A stretch of DNA of 64,000 bases from Metabacillus arenae (GCF_014773385.1 NZ_JACXAI010000006.1:124001-188000); one strand, 5' to 3'; counted from the stretch's first letter, positions 37,553 to 47,959 are shown. Notes: generated by a model from the sequence alone, not told the origin. Program-made: numbers and translations.

Positions 37553-38128
37553 ATGAGAAGGAATAAAAAAGAAAGACAGCGGATGTTGATGGAAACAATC
37601 GAAAAAACGCCTTTTATTACAGATGAAGAGTTAGCCGAAAAGTTCCAGGTCAGTATTCAAACAATTCGGTTAGACCGTCTTGAGCTCTCGATTCTAGAGT
37701 TAAGGGAGCGGATAAAGCACGTTGCTGAGAAGAAGATGGAGGATGAAGTTAAATCACTGCCGGTAGATGAAATTATTGGTGAAATTATTGATATAGAATT
37801 GGACAAGAGTGCGATTTCAATGCTGGAAATTAATGAAGAACATGTATTTAGCCGAAATCAAATTGCCCGCGGTCATCATTTATTTGCCCAAGCCAATTCA
37901 TTGGCAGTTGCTGTTATCAATGATGAATTAGCCCTAACAGCTAAAGCTCGTATTCATTTTACGAGACAGGTTAAACAAAACGAACGGGTTGTTGCAAAAG
38001 CTAGAGTAAAAAAGGTTGATTCTGGGAAAGATCGAACGGTTGTAGATGTTCTTAGCTATGTAGGCACAGAACTCGTTTTTTCGGGTGAATTTGAAATGTA
38101 CCGTTCCAAGCAACCTAAAAAAGGATGA
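37553..38128 (+). CDS. fapR: Malonyl-CoA-responsive fatty acid repressor FapR
   Basis: FapR represses fatty acid and phospholipid genes and is released by malonyl-CoA. The 191-aa protein has a DeoR-like N-terminal HTH ('[20 protein letters not shown]', residues about 21-40) and a C-terminal hot-dog domain with '[20 protein letters not shown]' that binds the ligand. ATG at 37553 gives the conserved MRRNKKERQ start; the upstream GTG at 37541 adds four non-conserved residues. The Shine-Dalgarno is weak. plsX follows after 8 nt. Confidence 0.95.
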   Translation: MRRNKKERQRMLMETIEKTPFITDEELAEKFQVSIQTIRLDRLELSILELRERIKHVAEKKMEDEVKSLPVDEIIGEIIDIELDKSAISMLEINEEHVFSRNQIARGHHLFAQANSLAVAVINDELALTAKARIHFTRQVKQNERVVAKARVKKVDSGKDRTVVDVLSYVGTELVFSGEFEMYRSKQPKKG

Positions 38129-38136
38129 TTTAAAGA

Positions 38137-39123
38137 ATGAGAATAGCTGTTGACGCTATGGGAGGGGACAATGCTCCAAAAGCGATCGTGGAAGGTGTCA
38201 TAAAAGCGATTCAAACTTTTTCCGATTTGGAAGTTACGTTAATTGGAAAAGAAGAAGAGATTAACAAATACTTATCTACAAATGAACGAATAACCGTTAT
38301 ACATACGAATGAAATAATAGAGGCTACTGAGGAACCGGTACGAGCTGTTAGAAGGAAAAAGCAAGCATCCATGGTTCTAATGGCGAACGAAGTAAAAGAA
38401 GGGAAGGCCGATGCTTGTATTTCGGCAGGTAATACAGGCGCTTTAATGACTGCCGGGTTATTTGTAGTTGGAAGAATTAACGGAATAGACCGTCCAGCTT
38501 TATCGCCGACTCTTCCTACATTAGATGGAAAAGGTTTTTTATTTTTGGATGTTGGGGCAAATGTCGATGCAAAGCCAGAACATCTCATGCAATACGCTAT
38601 TATGGGTTCTATCTATGCAGAAAAAGTTCGGGGTATAGCAAATCCAAGAATAGGTTTATTAAATGTCGGAACAGAAGATAAAAAAGGCAACGAGCTAACA
38701 AAGCAAGCTTTCGAAAAACTCAAACAGTCCAATTTGAATTTCATTGGAAACGTTGAATCAAGGGACTTATTAGAAGGAATAGCTGATGTTGTTGTTACTG
38801 ACGGTTTCACCGGAAATATTGCATTAAAAACAATTGAAGGTACAGCTCTTTCAGTATTTTCGATGTTAAAAGAGGCCCTAACAAGCTCGCTTTCATCTAA
38901 ATTAGCAGCAGCAGTATTAAAGCCCCAGCTTAAAGAAATTAAAACGAAAATGGATTACTCAGAATATGGTGGAGCAAGCCTTTTTGGCTTAACAGCACCT
39001 GTTATTAAAGCTCATGGCTCCTCCGATCAAAATGCTGTTTATAATGCGATCCGGCAAGCAAGAGAAATGGCCTTACACCAAGTTTCAGTAAAGATACGTG
39101 AAACAGTCGCAGAAATGGAATAA
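38137..39123 (+). CDS. plsX: Phosphate acyltransferase PlsX
   Basis: PlsX converts acyl-ACP to acyl-phosphate, the first step of bacterial phosphatidic acid synthesis. The 328-aa protein starts '[20 protein letters not shown]' and has '[17 protein letters not shown]', '[12 protein letters not shown]' and '[17 protein letters not shown]'. It is in the FapR operon, 33 nt before fabD. Confidence 0.96.
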   Translation: MRIAVDAMGGDNAPKAIVEGVIKAIQTFSDLEVTLIGKEEEINKYLSTNERITVIHTNEIIEATEEPVRAVRRKKQASMVLMANEVKEGKADACISAGNTGALMTAGLFVVGRINGIDRPALSPTLPTLDGKGFLFLDVGANVDAKPEHLMQYAIMGSIYAEKVRGIANPRIGLLNVGTEDKKGNELTKQAFEKLKQSNLNFIGNVESRDLLEGIADVVVTDGFTGNIALKTIEGTALSVFSMLKEALTSSLSSKLAAAVLKPQLKEIKTKMDYSEYGGASLFGLTAPVIKAHGSSDQNAVYNAIRQAREMALHQVSVKIRETVAEME

Positions 39124-39156
39124 AATTATTAATAAATCATCATTAAGGGGGATAAT

Positions 39157-40101
39157 ATGAGTAAAATTGCATTTATTTTTCCTGGTCAAGGATCCCAAGC
39201 TGTAGGTATGGGAAAACAATTATTTGATGAAGTGGAACAATCGAAACATATCTTTCAAGCAGCAGATGACCGCCTTGGGTTAAGCTTGTCCCGCATCATT
39301 TTTGAAGGACCCCAGGATGAGTTAACGGCTACCTATCATGCACAGCCTGCTTTGTTAACCACAAGTATGGCTATTCTTGAAAAGTTTAAGGAAGCTGGTA
39401 TCACACCAGATTATGTTGCAGGTCATAGTTTAGGAGAGTATACGGCGCTAGTTGCGTCAGGTGTGCTTGCTTTTGAAGATGCTGTTCATGCCGTACATAA
39501 GCGCGGCTTGTTTATGGAAGAGGCAGTTCCGACCGGAGAAGGAGCAATGGCTGCCGTACTTGGAATGGAAGCGGATTTGCTTGATGATGTGACTAAAACG
39601 GTTACAAATGAAGGAAACATTGTTCAATTAGCAAACTTAAACTGTCCTGGACAAATTGTTATTTCAGGATCGGCTGAGGGTGTAGAGCGTGCATCAGTAC
39701 TTGCTAAGGAAAAAGGCGCAAAAAGGGTTATCCCATTAGTAGTGAGCGGACCTTTTCACTCGGAACTTATGAAGCCTGCTGCCGGACAGCTTAGGGAAGT
39801 TCTTGACCAGCTTTCCCTACGTGAAGCAAAGGTGCCTGTTATTTCAAACGTTACAGCTAAACCGATTACTGATGCACAAGATATTAAAGAGAAGTTGATC
39901 GAACAATTATATTCTCCTGTCCGCTGGGAAGAATCTGTAAGGGTAATGATTGATTCTGGGGTTACAACTTTTATCGAAATTGGCCCGGGTAAGGTGTTGT
40001 CAGGTTTAGTTAAGAAAGTGGATCGAAAAATCAAAGTTCTTGCTGTCTCTGATTTAGAGACAATCGAAGCTGCAGCAGCAACGTTAAAGGAGGAAAAATA
40101 G
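39157..40101 (+). CDS. fabD: Malonyl-CoA:ACP transacylase
   Basis: FabD loads malonyl groups from CoA onto ACP. The 314-aa protein has the N-terminal 'FPGQGSQAVGMGK', the nucleophile motif GHSLGEY (near residue 90) and the catalytic His in 'VSGPFHSELM' (near 200). AAGGGGGAT precedes the ATG at 39157. fabG starts at the base after its stop. Confidence 0.96.
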   Translation: MSKIAFIFPGQGSQAVGMGKQLFDEVEQSKHIFQAADDRLGLSLSRIIFEGPQDELTATYHAQPALLTTSMAILEKFKEAGITPDYVAGHSLGEYTALVASGVLAFEDAVHAVHKRGLFMEEAVPTGEGAMAAVLGMEADLLDDVTKTVTNEGNIVQLANLNCPGQIVISGSAEGVERASVLAKEKGAKRVIPLVVSGPFHSELMKPAAGQLREVLDQLSLREAKVPVISNVTAKPITDAQDIKEKLIEQLYSPVRWEESVRVMIDSGVTTFIEIGPGKVLSGLVKKVDRKIKVLAVSDLETIEAAAATLKEEK

Positions 40102-40842
40102 ATGCTGACTGATAAGACTGCTCTTGTCACAGGAGCATCCCGCGGGATCGGCCGTTCAATTGCGATTGAGCTTGCAAAGCAAGGAGCAAATGTAGTAGTC
40201 AATTATGCAGGCAATGAAGCGAAAGCCAGTGAAGTGGTTGAGGAAATTAAAGCATTAGGAAGAGAAGCAATTGCTTATAAAGCAAATGTAGCAATTGCTG
40301 ATGAAGTGCAGCAAATGGTTAAGGATACAGTTGGAAATTTCGGAAGCCTTGATGTTCTTGTCAATAATGCGGGCATTACAAGAGATAATTTATTAATGAG
40401 AATGAAGGAATCGGAATGGGATGATGTTATTAATACTAACTTAAAAGGTGTATTCAACTGCAGTAAAGCAGTCACACGTCAAATGATGAAACAAAGATAC
40501 GGGAGAATTATTAATATTGCTTCTATCGTCGGAGTAAGCGGTAATCCAGGACAAGCAAATTATGTAGCAGCGAAAGCTGGTGTAATCGGCTTGACTAAAA
40601 CAACTGCAAAAGAGCTCGCAAGCCGTAATATTACAGTAAATGCTGTGGCACCTGGTTTTATTACAACAGATATGACAGGGGAGCTTAATGAGGAGACCCA
40701 AAACGAAATGTTAAAGCAAATTCCTCTTGCAAGATTTGGGCAGCCGGAAGACATTGCCCATATTGTAGTATTTCTTGCTTCGGAAAAAGGATCTTATATG
40801 ACTGGCCAAACATTACATGTTGACGGCGGAATGGTCATGTAA
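40102..40842 (+). CDS. fabG: 3-oxoacyl-ACP reductase
   Basis: FabG reduces 3-oxoacyl-ACP with NADPH in the fatty acid elongation cycle. The 246-aa short-chain dehydrogenase has TGASRGIGR (9-17), 'NNAGITRDN' and the catalytic Ser near 140 and 'YVAAKAG' Tyr/Lys near 153-157, with C-terminal '[10 protein letters not shown]'. AAAGGAGG lies inside the fabD end, 8 nt before the ATG. Confidence 0.96.
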   Translation: MLTDKTALVTGASRGIGRSIAIELAKQGANVVVNYAGNEAKASEVVEEIKALGREAIAYKANVAIADEVQQMVKDTVGNFGSLDVLVNNAGITRDNLLMRMKESEWDDVINTNLKGVFNCSKAVTRQMMKQRYGRIINIASIVGVSGNPGQANYVAAKAGVIGLTKTTAKELASRNITVNAVAPGFITTDMTGELNEETQNEMLKQIPLARFGQPEDIAHIVVFLASEKGSYMTGQTLHVDGGMVM

Positions 40843-40991
40843 AGCTTTTGTTTGTTAAATAGGAAATTTTAAGCTATTCAAAAAAAATAATACCATTTAA
40901 TGGATGAACACCCCTTTCTTTATTTTCTGAGGTATCAATGAAGATAGGCGGGTAAGTTTCACTTTTTCTAGTTTTTTTAATAAAAATCTAC

Positions 40992-40997
40992 TATAAT
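40992..40997 (+). promoter_or_regulatory. Candidate -10 box for acpP
   Basis: A perfect TATAAT lies 24 nt before the acpP start, within a 178-nt gap after fabG. The -35 is poor (TAGTTT at 17 nt). acpP has its own promoter in B. subtilis, so this is plausible. Confidence 0.4.
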
Positions 40998-41020
40998 ACT
41001 TTGAGGGGAGGTGAATGGTT

Positions 41021-41254
41021 ATGGCAGAAGTTTTAGATCGTGTAACTAAGATTATTGTTGATCGTCTCGGTGTTGACGCTGAAGAGGTAAAACTAGAATC
41101 TTCGTTCAAAGATGATCTTGGTGCTGATTCCCTAGATGTAGTTGAGTTAGTAATGGAACTTGAAGATGAGTTCGATATGGAAATTTCTGACGAAGATGCA
41201 GAAAATATCTCTACAGTTGGAGATGCTGTTAACTACATAAAAAACCAAGCGTAA
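41021..41254 (+). CDS. acpP: Acyl carrier protein
   Basis: This 77-aa carrier of growing fatty acyl chains carries 4'-phosphopantetheine on the Ser of '[19 protein letters not shown]'. ATG at 41021 is chosen because AGGGGAGGTGA lies 7 nt before it; an upstream GTG at 41015 overlaps the ribosome site. The sequence is nearly that of B. subtilis AcpA. Confidence 0.97.
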   Translation: MAEVLDRVTKIIVDRLGVDAEEVKLESSFKDDLGADSLDVVELVMELEDEFDMEISDEDAENISTVGDAVNYIKNQA

Positions 41255-41262
41255 AATTGTTT

Positions 41263-41292
41263 AAAGTCCCGTTAATAGCGGGGCTTTATCCC
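41263..41292 (+). terminator. Probable terminator after acpP
   Basis: AAAGTCCCG (41263-41271) pairs with CGGGGCTTT (41279-41287) with one G.U pair and a 7-nt loop. The T-tract is interrupted. Confidence 0.6.
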
Positions 41293-41328
41293 TTTATAAA
41301 TCATTAAAAGCCTATTTTTAATCATTTA

Positions 41329-41557
41329 TAAAGTGAAACTTTTAGGCAGTGGAGGATGCCCCACTGTTGGTTAGCTGAGGCCCACAGAATGCGAGTCACA
41401 CAGACGTTGCCACAGACGTGGCACTTATAGTCTGTGTTCCACTTTTCCGGACCTTGCAGGGCAGTTATCCCTACCAATAACCTTTTCGTGTTCAGAATCT
41501 TGAAGGTGGGTTACTGCCCGTCAAGAGTGGGATAAAGTGAAACTTCCAAACTTTCAT
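41329..41557 (+). repeat. Family-1 modular hairpin repeat, copy C (full)
   Basis: All three modules are seen. Left: CAGTGG (41347-41352) / CCACTG (41361-41366). Middle: CACACAGAC (41397-41405) / GTCTGTGT (41430-41437) with inner GCCAC (41409-41413) / GTGGC (41418-41422). Right: GGGCAGT (41459-41465) / ACTGCCC (41513-41519), then GTCAAGAGTGGGATAAAGTG. The whole is flanked by direct repeats AAAGTGAAACTT. It fills most of the 380-nt acpP-rnc gap; nothing else is seen there. Confidence 0.8.
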
Positions 41558-41638
41558 TAGGATTATATTTACACATGACTGGAACAAATCTGATGATAGA
41601 AGCCTATTTGAAAGTTTGTTGGATAATCGGAGGTTATG

Positions 41639-42388
41639 ATGCCAAGACGTATCAATTATAAGGAAAAAAGACTATTTCACAAAAAAGCTGAAGAATTCAA
41701 GAAATTTCAGGAGCAAGTAAGCGTGCATTTTGATAATGAGAAACTTCTTTATCAAGCCTTTACACATTCCTCCTATGTGAATGAACATCGTAAAAAACCA
41801 TATGAAGATAATGAAAGACTGGAATTTTTAGGTGATGCTGTTCTGGAGCTGACTATTTCGAAATTTCTCTTTCAAAAGTATCCAACAATGAGCGAAGGGG
41901 ACTTGACAAAACTTCGGGCTGCAATTGTATGTGAACCTTCACTTGTTATGTTCGCAAATACGCTAGCTTTCGGAAAGCTTGTATTGCTTGGAAAAGGGGA
42001 GGAAATGACAGGCGGACGGGAAAGGCCTGCTCTTTTAGCTGACGTATTTGAAGCTTTTATTGGAGCCCTTTATTTAGATCAAGGATTACCAATTGTAGAA
42101 GAATTTCTCGAAAAGTATGTTATTCCTAAAATCAACTCAGGTGCTTTCTCTCATGTAATGGACTTTAAAAGTCAGCTTCAGGAATTAGTTCAGCGTGATG
42201 TTAAAGGAACTCTTGAATATAAGATTGTCGAAGAGAAAGGGCCAGCTCACAACAGAGAGTTTATAGCGAATGTCTCGTTAAATCATGATGTTCTCGGAGT
42301 TGGAACAGGCCGCTCCAAAAAAGAGGCAGAACAACATGCGGCTCAAGAAGCGCTGGCAAAATTGCAAAAGCAAAACGTAAAATCATAA
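41639..42388 (+). CDS. rnc: Ribonuclease III
   Basis: It cleaves double-stranded RNA, including rRNA precursors and scRNA (SRP RNA). The 249-aa protein has the signature [10 protein letters not shown] (about 59-68), second acidic site '[15 protein letters not shown]' and a C-terminal dsRNA-binding domain (about 175-245, ending '[18 protein letters not shown]'). The ATG at 41639 lies 5 nt from CGGAGG; ATG 41636 is only 2 nt away. smc, ftsY and ffh follow, as is usual. Confidence 0.96.
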   Translation: MPRRINYKEKRLFHKKAEEFKKFQEQVSVHFDNEKLLYQAFTHSSYVNEHRKKPYEDNERLEFLGDAVLELTISKFLFQKYPTMSEGDLTKLRAAIVCEPSLVMFANTLAFGKLVLLGKGEEMTGGRERPALLADVFEAFIGALYLDQGLPIVEEFLEKYVIPKINSGAFSHVMDFKSQLQELVQRDVKGTLEYKIVEEKGPAHNREFIANVSLNHDVLGVGTGRSKKEAEQHAAQEALAKLQKQNVKS

Positions 42389-42393
42389 TCGAC

Positions 42394-42474
42394 GGCTGAC
42401 TCTAGACTTTACTGAACCTCTGGCTATCCATGTTAGAGTGAATCAATTGTTCCCTGAGTCGGCCTTATTTTTTG
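42394..42474 (+). terminator. Possible long-loop terminator after rnc
   Basis: GGCTGACTC (42394-42402) can pair with GAGTCGGCC (42456-42464), one G.U, followed by TTATTTTTTG. The loop is about 53 nt, so the call is uncertain; it might fold as an attenuator before smc. Confidence 0.4.
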
Positions 42475-42543
42475 TTCAAATGAAAAGGATTTAGTTTTTA
42501 TGGTAAAATAGTTTAGACTTTTTAGAAAGCAAGGGGGATCATG

Positions 42544-45500
42544 ATGTTCCTCAAAAGATTGGATATCATTGGTTTTAAATCATTTGCAGAACGTGTAAGT
42601 GTTGATTTTGATAATGGTGTAACAGCTGTAGTTGGTCCAAATGGAAGTGGAAAAAGCAATATTACTGATGCGATTCGCTGGGTGCTTGGAGAACAATCGG
42701 CCAGGTCATTGCGCGGCGCAAAAATGGAAGATATTATTTTTGCAGGAAGTGATACACGTAAAGGCCTTAACATTGCCGAGGTCACGCTAACTTTAGATAA
42801 TGATGATCACTTTTTACCAATTGATTATCATGAGGTAAGTGTCACTAGACGTGTATACCGATCAGGTGAAAGTGAATTTTTTATTAATAAACAATCTTGC
42901 AGACTAAAAGATATAATAGATTTGTTTTTAGACTCTGGGCTGGGGAAAGAAGCGTTTTCAATTATCAGCCAAGGAAAGGTAGAAGAAATTCTCAGCAGCA
43001 AGGCCGAAGAAAGACGAACAATCTTTGAAGAAGCTGCTGGGGTTTTAAAGTATAAAACCCGTAAGAAAAAAGCGGAGTATAAGCTAGGAGAAACACAAGA
43101 AAACTTAAATCGTGTCCAAGATATCCTTCATGAATTAGAAGGACAAGTTGAACCATTAAAAATCCAGGCCTCGATTGCAATAGACTATTTAGAGAAAAAA
43201 GAAGAGCTCGAACAAATTGAAGTTGCTCTCACTGTATATGAAATTGAAGAGCTTCATCAAAAATGGGAAAACCTCTCAAATACTGTTAAGACAGGAAAGG
43301 AACAGGAGCTCGATCTCTCATCCACATTGCAAAAAAAGGAAGCCTTTGTTGAACAGACGAGGGACAAGTTGTCAGCGCTTGATGAGTCCATTGATGAACT
43401 TCAACAAGTTTTATTATTGGCTAGTGAAGAGCTGGAGAAGCTTGAAGGCCGGAAAGAAGTACTAAAAGAACGAAAAAAAAATGCCCATCAAAATAGAGAA
43501 CAACTAGAAAATCTGATTGAAGAACTTACAGTGAGAGAAAATTTCCTTGTAACAGAAAAGAGGAAAGAAGAAGAAACACTCTCACATTTGCAAATGGAAG
43601 TTGAAGAGATTAAACGAAGCTTAAAAGAAAAGCTTAGCCAGTTGAGTTCATATCGTGAAGATTTAGGAAGTAAAATTGAAGATTTGAAAAGTGAATACTT
43701 TGAAAAATTGAATGAACAAGCTACAGCAAGAAATGAGATTAATTACATACGCGATCAATTGCAGCAGCAAAAACACAAGCTTGACAGACTAGGCGAAAAC
43801 AATCAGAAATATCTTTCTGAACGGAAGAACATTGATGAACGCAAAGTAAGGATTCAAGCAAAGCATACTTTGCTTTCGAGTCAACTAGATGATCAAATAA
43901 AATCATTTAGAGAGTTTCAAACAAAGTTAGATCGAGAACGAAATCAATACCAGAAAAAAGAATCTTCTCTTTATCAAGCTTATCAATTTTTACAGCAAAC
44001 AAGAGCTCGAAAAGAAATGCTTGAAGCAATGCAAGAGGATTATGCTGGCTTCTTTCAAGGTGTAAAAGAAGTGTTAAAGGCTAAAGATCGTCTTAAAGGA
44101 ATTTACGGGGCAATTGCGGAGCTGATCACAACTGAGAAAACATATGAAACAGCAATTGAGGTTGCGCTTGGAGGGGCAGCACAGCATGTCGTGGTTAAAG
44201 ATGAAGCTTCGGCAAGGTCGGCTATTGCGTTTTTAAAACAAAACTCATATGGAAGAGCTACCTTTCTTCCTTTATCGGTAGTAAACGGAAGATATATTTC
44301 AGACCATGAGAAAAACGTCATGAAAAGCCATCCTTCCTTTATAGGGATTGCAGCAGAGCTTACCAGCTATAATAAGCAATATGATCAAATCATCTTTAAT
44401 CTCTTAGGAGCGGTTATTATTACGAAGGATCTTAAAGGTGCAAATGAGCTGGCAAAGCTTTTAAAATACCGTTTCCGTCTAGTAACTCTTGAAGGCGATG
44501 TAGTAAATCCCGGTGGTTCCATGACCGGCGGGGCAGTTAAGCAGAAAAATAATTCCTTATTAAGCCGTAATCGTGAAATAGACACCATTAGTGATAAGCT
44601 ATCAGAAATGGAACAAAAAACAGCTGATCTTGAACATCAAGTAAAACAGTTAAAAGCGTCAATTTTGGAAAATGAAAAAACACTTGAAAAACTTCGTTCC
44701 AAAGGGGAACAATTAAGAATAGATGAACAAAATGCCCGCAGCGAACGAAGGGAAATGGAATTAAATGAACAAAACTTAAATGAACATCTCTCATTATATG
44801 ATGCAGAAATGCAAACCTATCGAGACGAGGAAAATAAAATGATCATGAGAAAGGAAGAGCTGGAGGCGAAGCTCCTCACCCTTTCAAATGATATGAAAAA
44901 CTTTGAAAAAAACATTGAAGAACTATCCCAAATAAAAACTAGTCAGCAATCATCTAAAGAAGACATGCAGCAGCAAATTACGGAGCAAAAGATTGAGCTT
45001 GCTTCGAAGGAACAAGTGTTTGAAAATCAAAAAGAAGCAGTTCGCAGATTGAATAGTGAATTTAATGAGGTTAAGAACAGACTTTCTGAAACAAAAGAAG
45101 ATCTTTCTTTGTTATCAAATGAAATGAATACGAACTCGTCTGGTGCAGAGCAGTTAGAAGAAGCAGCTGGGAAGAAACTGAAGGATAAGAACAAAACGAT
45201 TGAATTAATTGCCTCTCGCAGAGAACAACGTCTTCAAATGCAGCAGCAATTAGAAATAGATGAGCTGGAAGTAAAAGAATTAAAGCGGAAATATAAACAA
45301 ATGAGTGATTGGTTAAAGGATGAAGAAGTAAAGCTTACTCGAATTGACGTAGAGCTTGATAACAGGCTGAATCATTTACGAGAAGAGTATCTTTTGACCT
45401 ATGAAGGAGCAAAGGAAAAATACTCGCTTGACATTGAAGCAAACGATGCAAGAAAACGAGTAAAACTCATAAAGCTTGCAATCGAAGAGCTTGGTACTGT

Positions 45501-46104
45501 TAACCTTGGAGCAATCGATGAATATGACAGGGTATTTGAGCGGTTTGAATTCTTAACGGAACAAAAAAATGACCTTCAAGAAGCTAAAGATACACTTTAT
45601 CAGGTGATTGGTGAAATGGATGATGAAATGAAAAAACGGTTCAATCATACGTTTACACAAATCCAGTCACATTTTGAAGCAGTTTTCCAAGCCTTGTTTG
45701 GCGGAGGAAGAGCTGATTTGAGGCTTACCAATCCTGAGGATTTATTGAATACAGGTGTGGATATTGTTGCTCAACCACCAGGCAAAAAGCTTCAAAATTT
45801 GGGTCTGCTTTCAGGAGGAGAACGTGCGCTGACAGCCATCGCACTATTATTCTCCATTTTAAAAGTACGCCCAGTTCCATTTTGCGTATTGGATGAAGTA
45901 GAGGCTGCTCTAGACGAAGCAAACGTTCACCGCTTTGCACAATATTTAAAACGGTACAGCAAAGAAACCCAATTCATTGTTATTACCCACCGTAAAGGGA
46001 CAATGGAAGAAGCTGATGGGTTGTATGGAGTGACAATGCAAGAATCAGGGGTATCAAAATTAGTGTCCGTCCGTCTTGAAGAAACAAAGGAATTAGTTAA
46101 ATAA
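42544..46104 (+). CDS. smc: Chromosome partition protein SMC
   Basis: SMC is the ATPase core of the Smc-ScpAB condensin that organises and segregates the chromosome. The 1186-aa protein has Walker A GPNGSGKSN at 31-39, two long coiled coils (about 170-500 and 670-1000), a hinge (about 500-670, containing 'GGSMTGGAVKQKNNSLL') and the C-terminal signature 'LSGGERALTAIALLFSIL' with Walker B 'FCVLDEVEAALDEANV'. ATG at 42544 gives the B. subtilis start MFLKRL and lies 6 nt from AAGGGGG; ATG 42541 is just upstream. Confidence 0.97.
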   Translation: MFLKRLDIIGFKSFAERVSVDFDNGVTAVVGPNGSGKSNITDAIRWVLGEQSARSLRGAKMEDIIFAGSDTRKGLNIAEVTLTLDNDDHFLPIDYHEVSVTRRVYRSGESEFFINKQSCRLKDIIDLFLDSGLGKEAFSIISQGKVEEILSSKAEERRTIFEEAAGVLKYKTRKKKAEYKLGETQENLNRVQDILHELEGQVEPLKIQASIAIDYLEKKEELEQIEVALTVYEIEELHQKWENLSNTVKTGKEQELDLSSTLQKKEAFVEQTRDKLSALDESIDELQQVLLLASEELEKLEGRKEVLKERKKNAHQNREQLENLIEELTVRENFLVTEKRKEEETLSHLQMEVEEIKRSLKEKLSQLSSYREDLGSKIEDLKSEYFEKLNEQATARNEINYIRDQLQQQKHKLDRLGENNQKYLSERKNIDERKVRIQAKHTLLSSQLDDQIKSFREFQTKLDRERNQYQKKESSLYQAYQFLQQTRARKEMLEAMQEDYAGFFQGVKEVLKAKDRLKGIYGAIAELITTEKTYETAIEVALGGAAQHVVVKDEASARSAIAFLKQNSYGRATFLPLSVVNGRYISDHEKNVMKSHPSFIGIAAELTSYNKQYDQIIFNLLGAVIITKDLKGANELAKLLKYRFRLVTLEGDVVNPGGSMTGGAVKQKNNSLLSRNREIDTISDKLSEMEQKTADLEHQVKQLKASILENEKTLEKLRSKGEQLRIDEQNARSERREMELNEQNLNEHLSLYDAEMQTYRDEENKMIMRKEELEAKLLTLSNDMKNFEKNIEELSQIKTSQQSSKEDMQQQITEQKIELASKEQVFENQKEAVRRLNSEFNEVKNRLSETKEDLSLLSNEMNTNSSGAEQLEEAAGKKLKDKNKTIELIASRREQRLQMQQQLEIDELEVKELKRKYKQMSDWLKDEEVKLTRIDVELDNRLNHLREEYLLTYEGAKEKYSLDIEANDARKRVKLIKLAIEELGTVNLGAIDEYDRVFERFEFLTEQKNDLQEAKDTLYQVIGEMDDEMKKRFNHTFTQIQSHFEAVFQALFGGGRADLRLTNPEDLLNTGVDIVAQPPGKKLQNLGLLSGGERALTAIALLFSILKVRPVPFCVLDEVEAALDEANVHRFAQYLKRYSKETQFIVITHRKGTMEEADGLYGVTMQESGVSKLVSVRLEETKELVK

Positions 46105-46293
46105 TACAGGGATCTATTTTAAGAGATTTTTGCTTTTAACATACTAGAGTGCTTAAATAAAAGGCAATTGGTGTATTGTAGATAGCTTTACTGCTCACCT
46201 CAGAAAGATACCACAAATTTTGAGGTGATTCCCTTTGTTTCAAGAAGGAACAAAGATACAAAAACGCTAATAATTAAAGAAGGGAAGACAATC

Positions 46294-47286
46294 ATGAGCT
46301 TTTTTAGAAAGTTAAAGGATAAATTCACGAAGTCTACAGATGAGGTAACAGGCAAATTTAGAGACGGGCTTGAAAAAACAAGAAACTCTTTTTCAGAAAG
46401 AGTAAATGATCTGGTAGCCCGTTACCGGAAAGTGGATGAAGAATTTTTTGAGGAATTAGAGGAAGTGTTAATTGGCGCAGACGTAGGATTCACGACAGTT
46501 ATGGAATTAATTGATGCACTGAAAATGGAAGTAAAGCGCCGTAACATTCAGGATACAAAGGAAGTGCATTCTGTCATTTCTGAGAAGCTGGTTGAAATTT
46601 ATCAGGGGGAAGACGATGCATCGCCTAGGCTTAACCTAGAAGAAGGAAGGTTAAATGTTATTTTAATGGTCGGAGTTAATGGAGTAGGGAAAACGACTAC
46701 GATCGGAAAGCTCGCAAATCGGCTGAAAAATGAGGGGAAGTCTGTCTTGCTTGCTGCTGGAGATACGTTCCGTGCAGGAGCGATCGAGCAGCTTGAGGTT
46801 TGGGGAGAACGTGTTGGTGTTGATGTTATTAAACAGGGAGCAGGTTCTGACCCGGCAGCTGTCATGTATGATGCTGTCCAAGCTGCAAAAGCAAGAAAAG
46901 TAGATGTTTTGTTATGTGATACGGCTGGCCGTTTGCAAAACAAAGTGAATCTAATGAAAGAGCTGGAAAAAGTCAAACGAGTCATTGAAAGGGAAATTCC
47001 TGGAGCCCCGCACGAGGTACTTCTGGTTCTTGATGCGACTACCGGCCAAAATGCTATGCTGCAAGCAAAGCAATTCTCACAGGCAACTTCAGTCACTGGT
47101 ATCGTTTTAACCAAGCTTGATGGTACCGCAAAAGGCGGGATTGTTCTTGCCATTAGAAACGAGTTGAGCATACCAGTGAAACTGGTTGGTCTTGGTGAAA
47201 AGGTAGATGACCTGCAGCAATTTGACGCAGAACAATATGTATATGGCCTTTTTGCAGATGCAGTAGATGAAGAACATGTAGAATAA
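46294..47286 (+). CDS. ftsY: Signal recognition particle receptor FtsY
   Basis: FtsY is the SRP receptor GTPase for co-translational membrane targeting. The 330-aa protein has the N domain (about 1-120), G1 'GVNGVGKTTTIGKLA', 'AAGDTFRAGAIEQL', 'CDTAGRLQNKVNLM' and 'LTKLDGTAKGG'. ATG at 46294 (MSFFRKLKDKF) follows AAGAAGGGAAG; the frame is open back to 46225 but that part has no family likeness. Upstream at 46195-46228 is an inverted TCACCTCA/TGAGGTGA pair like the family-3 head. Confidence 0.96.
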   Translation: MSFFRKLKDKFTKSTDEVTGKFRDGLEKTRNSFSERVNDLVARYRKVDEEFFEELEEVLIGADVGFTTVMELIDALKMEVKRRNIQDTKEVHSVISEKLVEIYQGEDDASPRLNLEEGRLNVILMVGVNGVGKTTTIGKLANRLKNEGKSVLLAAGDTFRAGAIEQLEVWGERVGVDVIKQGAGSDPAAVMYDAVQAAKARKVDVLLCDTAGRLQNKVNLMKELEKVKRVIEREIPGAPHEVLLVLDATTGQNAMLQAKQFSQATSVTGIVLTKLDGTAKGGIVLAIRNELSIPVKLVGLGEKVDDLQQFDAEQYVYGLFADAVDEEHVE

Positions 47287-47290
47287 TGGA

Positions 47291-47317
47291 TAACGCGCCT
47301 TTTAGCGCGTTATTTTT
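47291..47317 (+). terminator. Intrinsic terminator after ftsY
   Basis: TAACGCGC (47291-47298), loop CTTTTA, GCGCGTTA (47305-47312), TTTTT. It is a perfect 8-bp GC-rich stem. Confidence 0.9.
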
Positions 47318-47401
47318 AAATTATAATAATTTCTCCTATCAATTGTTCGAAAAAACGAGTTCCTTACCTTTCTAAATTTTCTCACTCACCAGGGGAAATT
47401 T

Positions 47402-47424
47402 TATGCCTGGCAAGGATAGGCATA
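47402..47424. other. Unassigned inverted repeat in ftsY-ylxM gap
   Basis: TATGCCT (47402-47408) and AGGCATA (47418-47424) are separated by 9 nt, with no T-run. It lies 118 nt before the ylxM promoter. No function is assigned; the rest of the 327-nt gap holds only the ftsY terminator and this promoter. Confidence 0.35.
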
Positions 47425-47541
47425 ACTTTGCAATCTTTTTCGGTTCGCAAAATCTATGATCCTATTTTTCTTTTATTTTTACTCTGCCCTAAAGATGACA
47501 GATAGTTAAAAAACAATCAAATTCTATGTTAAGATAAAAAC

Positions 47542-47570
47542 TTGACAGAAGTTTGGTAAAACAGTACACT
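47542..47570 (+). promoter_or_regulatory. SigmaA promoter for ylxM-ffh
   Basis: TTGACA (47542-47547), 17-nt spacer, TACACT (47565-47570), 44 nt before the ylxM start. Confidence 0.75.
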
Positions 47571-47613
47571 AAGTAATTGTAAAGGTAATTTACTTAACAA
47601 AGGGGAGCTCAGC

Positions 47614-47946
47614 ATGATGCTAGAGAAAACAACGAGAATAAATTACCTATTTGATTTTTATCAATCGTTGTTAACTTCAAAGCAGAAAAGTTATATGTCC
47701 TTATATTATTTGGATGATTACTCCCTTGGAGAAATTGCAGAAGAATATCAGGTTAGCCGTCAAGCAGTTTATGATAACATAAAACGAACTGAGGCTATGC
47801 TTGAACAATATGAAGAAAAGCTGCTGCTTTTTCAAAAGTTTCAAGAACGCAGTCAGATTATTGCTCAATTGGAACGAACGATAACAGATGATGCATCGAA
47901 AGATAAGCTTTTCACTTTGCTTGATGCGCTTAAGAAATTAGATTAG
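47614..47946 (+). CDS. ylxM: SRP-associated HTH protein YlxM
   Basis: YlxM is a small helix-turn-helix protein encoded with ffh that stimulates SRP GTPase function in some Gram-positives. The 110-aa protein has '[13 protein letters not shown]', '[20 protein letters not shown]' and the recognition helix '[17 protein letters not shown]', a sigma-70 region 4-like HTH. ATG 47614 or 47617 follow AGGGGAG; the latter gives the B. subtilis start. ffh follows after 13 nt. Confidence 0.94.
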   Translation: MMLEKTTRINYLFDFYQSLLTSKQKSYMSLYYLDDYSLGEIAEEYQVSRQAVYDNIKRTEAMLEQYEEKLLLFQKFQERSQIIAQLERTITDDASKDKLFTLLDALKKLD

Positions 47947-47959
47947 GAGGCGGCAATGT

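Noticed and set aside
46225..46293. N-terminal extension of FtsY from GTG 46225
   Set aside because: It has no family likeness and starts inside an inverted repeat; ATG 46294 has the ribosome site and the conserved start.
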